Below are positions 59,606 to 64,000 of a stretch of DNA of 64,000 nt, piece after piece (positions within the stretch are counted from its first letter, which is position 1; each line of letters opens with the position of its first letter). The DNA is from Pterois miles (taxonomy: Eukaryota; Chordata; Actinopteri; Perciformes; Scorpaenidae). Below the pieces are notes generated by a model, which saw only the letters and a program-made list of their open reading frames with translations, was not told where the DNA came from and made no database searches. Where the stretch lies: positions 4,588,501-4,652,500 of the forward strand of contig CAMQGK010000048.1 in NCBI GenBank assembly GCA_947000775.1, given 5' to 3'. The position numbers and the translations under genes are program-made.

Positions 59606-60520
59606 CTGGCTGAAGTTAGGGTAAAAAGATGGGTTTAGAGTTTGGATTTAAAGACCTCCACAGAGTCATACGGTCAGATGTCTATAGGGAGGTTATTCCA
59701 GAGGAAAGGGGCTCGATAAGAGAAGGCCCTTTGTGGATCGGAGTCGATACAATGAAGCTAAAACTGGTGTGATGTGGTTAAATTTTCTAGTTTTAGTTCA
59801 GATTCTTGCTGCAGCGTTCTGAACCATTGAAGGCTTCTGGTACCAGAATGAGGCAGACCAGGTAGGAAAACACTAATAATCCAGTCTGGGTGATCCAGAG
59901 GCCTGGATTAGGATCTGTGCATCAGCCCTGGATAGAGCAGACCTGATTTTAGCGATATTACGTAAGTGAAAGAAAGCGATCTTTGTGACGTCTTTAATGT
60001 GCTGATGAAAAGAAAGAGTTGAATCAAATGTGACACCAAGATTCTTCACTGTTGAACTCTGGGATACCACAGTTATCTAAAGAAGAAGAAGAAGAAGAAG
60101 AAGAAGAGTCCTTTATTAGTCCCACTTGGGGAAATTCAATTTTTTCACTCTGTTGTTAACTTATACACGGTACATGCAGACCTGAACACACACATGCACA
60201 AACATGCAACAATGGAGAGATGTCAGAGTGAGGGGGCTGCTCCTGACAAGCGCCCCGAGCAGTTGGGGGTTTGGTGCCTTGCTCAGGGGCACCTCGGCAG
60301 TGCCCAAGAGGTAAACTGGCACCTCTCCAGCTACCAGTTCACACTCAGTTCTTGGTCCATGTCGGGACTTGAACCGGTGACCCTCCGGTTCCCAAGCCAA
60401 CTCCCTACAGACTGAGCTACTGCCGCCCCTCAAGAATGTAAAGATGTACCCCTAAAGATGTAGTTATGGGCTCATACTGGTGTCTCTATCGACCAGGGCC
60501 AATGACCTGCATCTCAGTTT
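59606..60520 (-). mobile_element. L2-like LINE relic (minus), split by a SINE
   Basis: On the minus strand, SDKTEMQVIGP (60440-60520) precedes, and VKNLGVTFDSTLSFHQHIKD with FFHLRNIAKIRSALSRADA (59873-60070) follows, a SINE at 60079-60429. KTE and VKNLGV.FDS..SF..HI are hallmark segments of the L2-clade reverse transcriptase C-terminus. Frames are broken by stops. Sequence down to about 59620 is probably the 3' part of the same relic. Confidence 0.75.
60079..60429 (-). mobile_element. tRNA-derived SINE (minus) inserted in the L2 relic
   Basis: Same family as 17917 and 34589. The + strand starts with (AAG)n, then CCTTTATTAGTCCCACTTGG, and ends with GACTGAGCTACTGCCGCCCC. B box GGTTCAAGTCC on the minus strand. 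L2 sequence resumes at once on the other side. Confidence 0.93.
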
Positions 60521-60735
60521 TATCTGAATACCCTGCTAGGATCATCAGCTGGCCAAAGGAGGAGATAGAAGCCACAGATATCAGGACAAGAAAGCTCCTC
60601 ACCATGTATGGAGGGTTTCATCCCAAGTCCAGCACCCTGAGGCTGGACACTAAGCGGAAAGAGGGAGGCCGAGGACTAGTGAGCATCAGAGCCACTGTCC
60701 AGGATGAAACATGGAAACTCCAAGAATAAGTCAAT
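60521..60735 (+). mobile_element. Non-LTR retrotransposon fragment, downstream piece
   Basis: The frame reads YPARIISWPKEEIEATDIRT, then LTMYGGFHPKSSTLRLDTKR and GGRGLVSIRATVQDE, the C-terminal region of the same LINE type as 59286-59605. It ends in a stop at 60727-60729. Confidence 0.75.
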
Positions 60736-60763
60736 GTCTCAGGCAGCAGAAACCCAATGAGGG

Positions 60764-60784
60764 TGCAGAGGAGGAGGAGGAGGA

Positions 60785-60829
<45 letters not shown>
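60764..60829. repeat. (AGG)n and (TA)n tract on the left flank of a Tc1 element
   Basis: Short (GAG)n followed by about 20 TA dinucleotides and CACA, immediately before the transposon end. Confidence 0.9.
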
Positions 60830-60832
<3 letters not shown>

Positions 60833-62377
60833 TCCTGATCAAAATCTTAAGACCAGTTAAAAAATTGCAAGAATTTGCATTTTGCACTGTTGTATCTTAA
60901 GAAGGTTCTAAGTAGAGTTTCAAAATGCAAAAAGAAGAAATGAGAGCAAGAGACTAAATGTTTTGAGCAGGCAATTTATTGAAAAGAACAATTTAACTGA
61001 AATAGGCTGTTCATCAGCTGATCAAAAGTTTAAGACCACATCCTTTAAAAGCCCAAATCTGTGCAAAAATTTGGATTCCATTTCATTTTGTCAAGTAATC
61101 ACACTGTCAAGACCTCTTGATGGGAAAAGCAAAAAAACTCACTGCCTTGGAACGTGGCAGGATTGTTGAGCTGCATAGACAAGGCCTCTCACAGCGTGCC
61201 ATCGCTGCTGAGGTTGGACGCAGTAAGACAGTCATTTTGCATTTCTTAAAAGATCCTGAGGTTTATGGAACAAAAAAATCAAGTGGTAGACCCAAAAAAA
61301 TCTCACCGGCACCGAGCCGGAGGATCCGAACGGCTGTCCGTCAAGACACGGGGCGATCCTCATCCCAAATTAAGGCCATTACTGGTGCTGACTGCAGCCC
61401 AATAACCATCAGACGGCATCTGCAAAGGAACGGCTTCAAAAACAAAAAACCTCTTCAAAGGCCACGTCTCCTTCAACGCCACAAAATTGCCCGTTTGGCC
61501 TTTGCAAGGGAGCACCAAACATGGGACGTTCAAAGTTGGAAGAAATTTTTATTCTCTGATGAGAAAAAATTTAACCTTGATGGTCCTGATGGCTTCCAAC
61601 GCTACTGGCATGACAAGGAGATGCCACCTGAGATTTTTTCAACACGGCACAGCGGAGGGGGCGCCATCATGATCTGGGCTGCTTTTTCCTTCAATGGAAC
61701 AATGGAGCTCCAGGTTGTGCAGGGCGTCAAACAGCAGCTGGCTACGTGGAGATGTTGCAGCGGGCATCCCTCATGACTGAGGGCCCTCGTCTGTGTGCTG
61801 ATGACTGGGTTTTTCAGCAGGACGATGCTGCGATTCACAATGCCCGTCTGACAAAGGAGTTTTTTCAGGAGAATAACATCACTCTTTTGGATCATCCTGC
61901 ATGTTCCCCTGATCTAAATCCAATTGAGAACATTTGGGGATGGATGGCAAGGGAAGTTTACAAAAATGGACATCAGTTCCAGACAGTGGATGCCCTTCGT
62001 GAAGCCATCTTCACCACTTGGAGCAACATTCCTACAAGCCTTTTGGAAACACTCGCATCAAGCATGCCAACACCAATTTTTGAAGTGATCAACAATAATG
62101 GTGGAGCTGCTCATTACTGAGTCTGTTTTTGAGACTTTAATTTCTGTTTTAGGGGTTTTTTTGAGCTATGGTCTTAAACTTTTGATCAGCTGATGAACAG
62201 CCTATTTTAGTTAAATTGTTCTTTTCAATAAATTGCCTGCTCAAAACATTTAGTCTCTTGCTCTCATTTCTTCTTTTTGCATTTTGAAACTCTACTTAGA
62301 ACCTTCTTAAGAAACAACAGTGCAAAACGTAAATTCTTGCAATTTTTTAACTGGTCTTAAGCTTTTGATCAGGAGTG
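60830..62377 (+). mobile_element. Tc1-like DNA transposon, almost intact (1548 bp)
   Basis: Bounded by 209-bp terminal inverted repeats (60830-61038 and 62169-62377) that differ at only 5 positions. Each repeat has an outer transposase-binding-type motif CTGATCAAAATCTTAAGACC and an inner one CTGATCAAAAGTTTAAGACC about 180 bp apart, the IR/DR layout of Sleeping Beauty-like Tc1 elements. TA follows the right end; the left TA is offset by CA. The element sits in a TA microsatellite. Confidence 0.95.
61120..62120 (+). pseudogene. Tc1 transposase with one frameshift
   Basis: A DD34E transposase of about 333 residues over two frames. ATG at 61120 opens MGKAKKLTALERGRIVELHR, a paired-like helix-turn-helix, followed by the GRPKK basic motif and a second DNA-binding helix. 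The catalytic domain shows FSDEKKF (first Asp), VFQQDDAAIHNA (second Asp) and LNPIENIW (Glu), with 34 residues between second Asp and Glu. A single-base loss near 61722-61725 (after LQVVQG) shifts the frame, so the second half is read from about 61725 to TGA at 62118-62120. Otherwise open. A TTG upstream is not needed as start. Length is normal for the family. Confidence 0.95.
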
Positions 62378-62398
62378 TATATATATACATATATATAT

Positions 62399-62461
<63 letters not shown>

Positions 62462-62479
62462 TATACACATATATATGTA

Positions 62480-62520
<41 letters not shown>

Positions 62521-62582
62521 ATACATATGTATATATACATATATATACACACATATATATACATATACACACACACACACAC
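62378..62582. repeat. (TA)n / (CA)n compound microsatellite
   Basis: About 200 bp of TATATA with ACATAT and GTGTAT interruptions, ending in (CA)n. It is the continuation of the TA tract that flanks the transposon on the left. Confidence 0.95.
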
Positions 62583-62985
62583 ACCATCCCTGCTGTCCAG
62601 CATGGCGGTGGAAGCCTGATGCTTTGGGGGTGTTTCTCTGCTAAGGGGGCAGGTCAACTTCACTGCATCGGTGGGAAGATGAACGGCGCCATGGACCGCA
62701 AAACCTTGGGTGACAACATCCTTGCCTCCGCCAGGACACTGAAAATGGGTCGTGGATGGTTCTTCCAGCATGACAACGACCCAAAACATACAGCTGAGGA
62801 AACAAAGGAGCGGCTCCATAAGAAGCACATCCAGGTCATGGGATGGTCTAGTCTCCAGACCTTTATCCTACTGAAAATCTATGAGAGAGCTGAAGCTGCC
62901 AGTTTCCAAGAGCAAGCCTGAAAACCTTCAGGATGTGATGAGGATGGATGAGATGATCTGCAGAGAGGACGAAGATTACTGCTGA
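62583..62985 (+). pseudogene. Tc1 transposase C-terminal relic
   Basis: The frame reads GGGSLMLWGCFSAKGAGQLH, then MNGAMDRKTLGDN and WFFQHDNDPKHTAEETKE with the second catalytic Asp. After a frame change the DLYPTENL block holds the catalytic Glu, but the conserved Trp codon that follows has become TGA. The first catalytic Asp is absent with the missing 5' half. Inactive. Confidence 0.85.
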
Positions 62986-63253
62986 TGTGATGAACCTAGT
63001 AAGAACCGTCTGACAGCTGAGCTGCCAACAAGTATTACATCATGTTTTGCTCGGGGATCAAATACTTATTTCCCTCAATGACATGCACATTAATTTTTAT
63101 TTTTCATTTCATGTAATTTTCTCAATATTTTTTTTAATATTCTTTCTATAACTGTTAAAATAAAGCTGCCATAAAAATCAGAGACCCTTAATTTATTTCT
63201 CAGTATGACAACTACCAAAATCAGCGGGGATCAAATACTTATTTCCTCCACTG
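62583..63253 (+). mobile_element. Second Tc1-like transposon, 3' half only
   Basis: Different from the previous element. The right end has an outer motif GGGGATCAAATACTTATTTC (63223-) ending in CTCCACTG before TA, and an inner copy of the same motif at about 63054. This is an IR/DR right end. The left half, with the DNA-binding domain and left repeat, is missing. Confidence 0.88.
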
Positions 63254-64000
63254 TATATATGATGTGTGATTAATACCCTGAGCCAAGCTTGTGATTTGTG
63301 ATTTTGGGCTATTCACATAAACCGACTTGAACACATTGTGTTTCAGACATAATCAATACTTACAGTGAGTGTTGGACTGATCATCTACTTTCTTCTTAAT
63401 CTCTGTATCTCAGAGAGGAAGGAAGGAAGGAAGGCTGGATGTGGCCTGCATGTCAGTCTTATAGAAATATGTATTTAGTCCATAAAGGATGTCAGTGATG
63501 TGGACCGACTGTATAGCCTGAAGCAGCCTGGCAACACAGCGAGTGTTACCTGTAGGACATCAACACCGGCCCAGAAGTCCAGTTTTCCTCGAGATTCTTG
63601 AATTACAACATGCTGAAAGCTTATTATGACATCATTTACTACCATTAGGATTTTTTACCTAATAATGCCAAAGACTTTTGTCCACTGAAGCTTTAACACA
63701 GTTACTGAGAACAAGAAGAAATCACAGTAACATGTCACGGTATGAGTATGTATAAGATAAATGTGTTGTTAGATGCTTGTCTCAATCATAAAACCCAGCA
63801 GCACTCAGCAGAGATGAAGTCATTTAATATTTAATTCATGGAGATCGGTAAACGCAGCTGTCTAAGGACACTTCTGGTTGGTTTTACACCTGTGGTTCCT
63901 GTCCTCCACTGACTTCAGTTGTCAGTCTCTAGTCTAAAAGCACATGGTAAGACTCGACCTCCCCGTTACAGGAGGTCAGAACCAGAACACGGCGCTGGAA
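63254..64000. other. Unique sequence to the end of the window
   Basis: A short (GGAA)n tract near 63419. No gene, exon or repeat family recognised. Confidence 0.45.

Overview
The window is a vertebrate nuclear genome segment, almost certainly from a teleost (probably percomorph) fish. It has one spliced gene with a CpG-rich promoter. Long mini/microsatellites make up very roughly 40 percent of the bases. The interspersed elements (tRNA-derived SINEs, a Rex1/CR1-like LINE, L2-like and R2-like reverse-transcriptase relics, several Tc1-like transposons) are of kinds common in teleosts. No operon, CRISPR array, phage or other prokaryotic system is present.

The only gene supported from start to stop is a six-exon Pim-family serine/threonine kinase on the + strand (25738-27463, 329 aa, pim1-like). 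It has a TATA/CCAAT/GC-box promoter, short upstream ORFs, and a 3' UTR with an AU-rich element, two Pumilio-type sites and an AATAAA signal. A second, weak candidate is a CpG-rich minus-strand first exon near 37.4-37.5 kb.

Layout: 1-7809, a 29-bp satellite that keeps exact phase. 7.8-15.2 kb, unique sequence with minor repeats and relics. 15.2-18.9 kb, 8-bp, 7-bp and 21/28-bp arrays and a SINE. 18.9-23.3 kb, mostly unique. 23.4-25.2 kb, three minisatellites and a G-run motif just upstream of the kinase. 25.2-28.7 kb, the kinase gene. 28.7-31.8 kb, unique sequence and a SINE-like element. 31.8-36.9 kb, an 8-bp CACTAC array interrupted by a SINE joined to a truncated tRNA-Arg. 36.9-46.0 kb, unique sequence, a SINE-like element with an internal expansion, and an internally deleted LINE. 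46.0-53.7 kb, an 11-bp array. 53.7-55.3 kb, a 19-bp minisatellite and a (GT)n compound tract. 55.3-64.0 kb, a mosaic of decayed and nearly intact transposons, including nested LINE/L2/SINE and a Tc1 element with 97-98 percent identical 209-bp inverted repeats.

No new multi-gene system was found. The observations most worth following are the higher-order structure of the satellites, the SINE/tRNA-Arg chimera, the SINE and LINE sharing a 3' end, the recent Tc1 element, and the repeat and RNA-control features around the kinase gene. Many long open frames in this window are by-products of tandem repeats and are not listed as genes.
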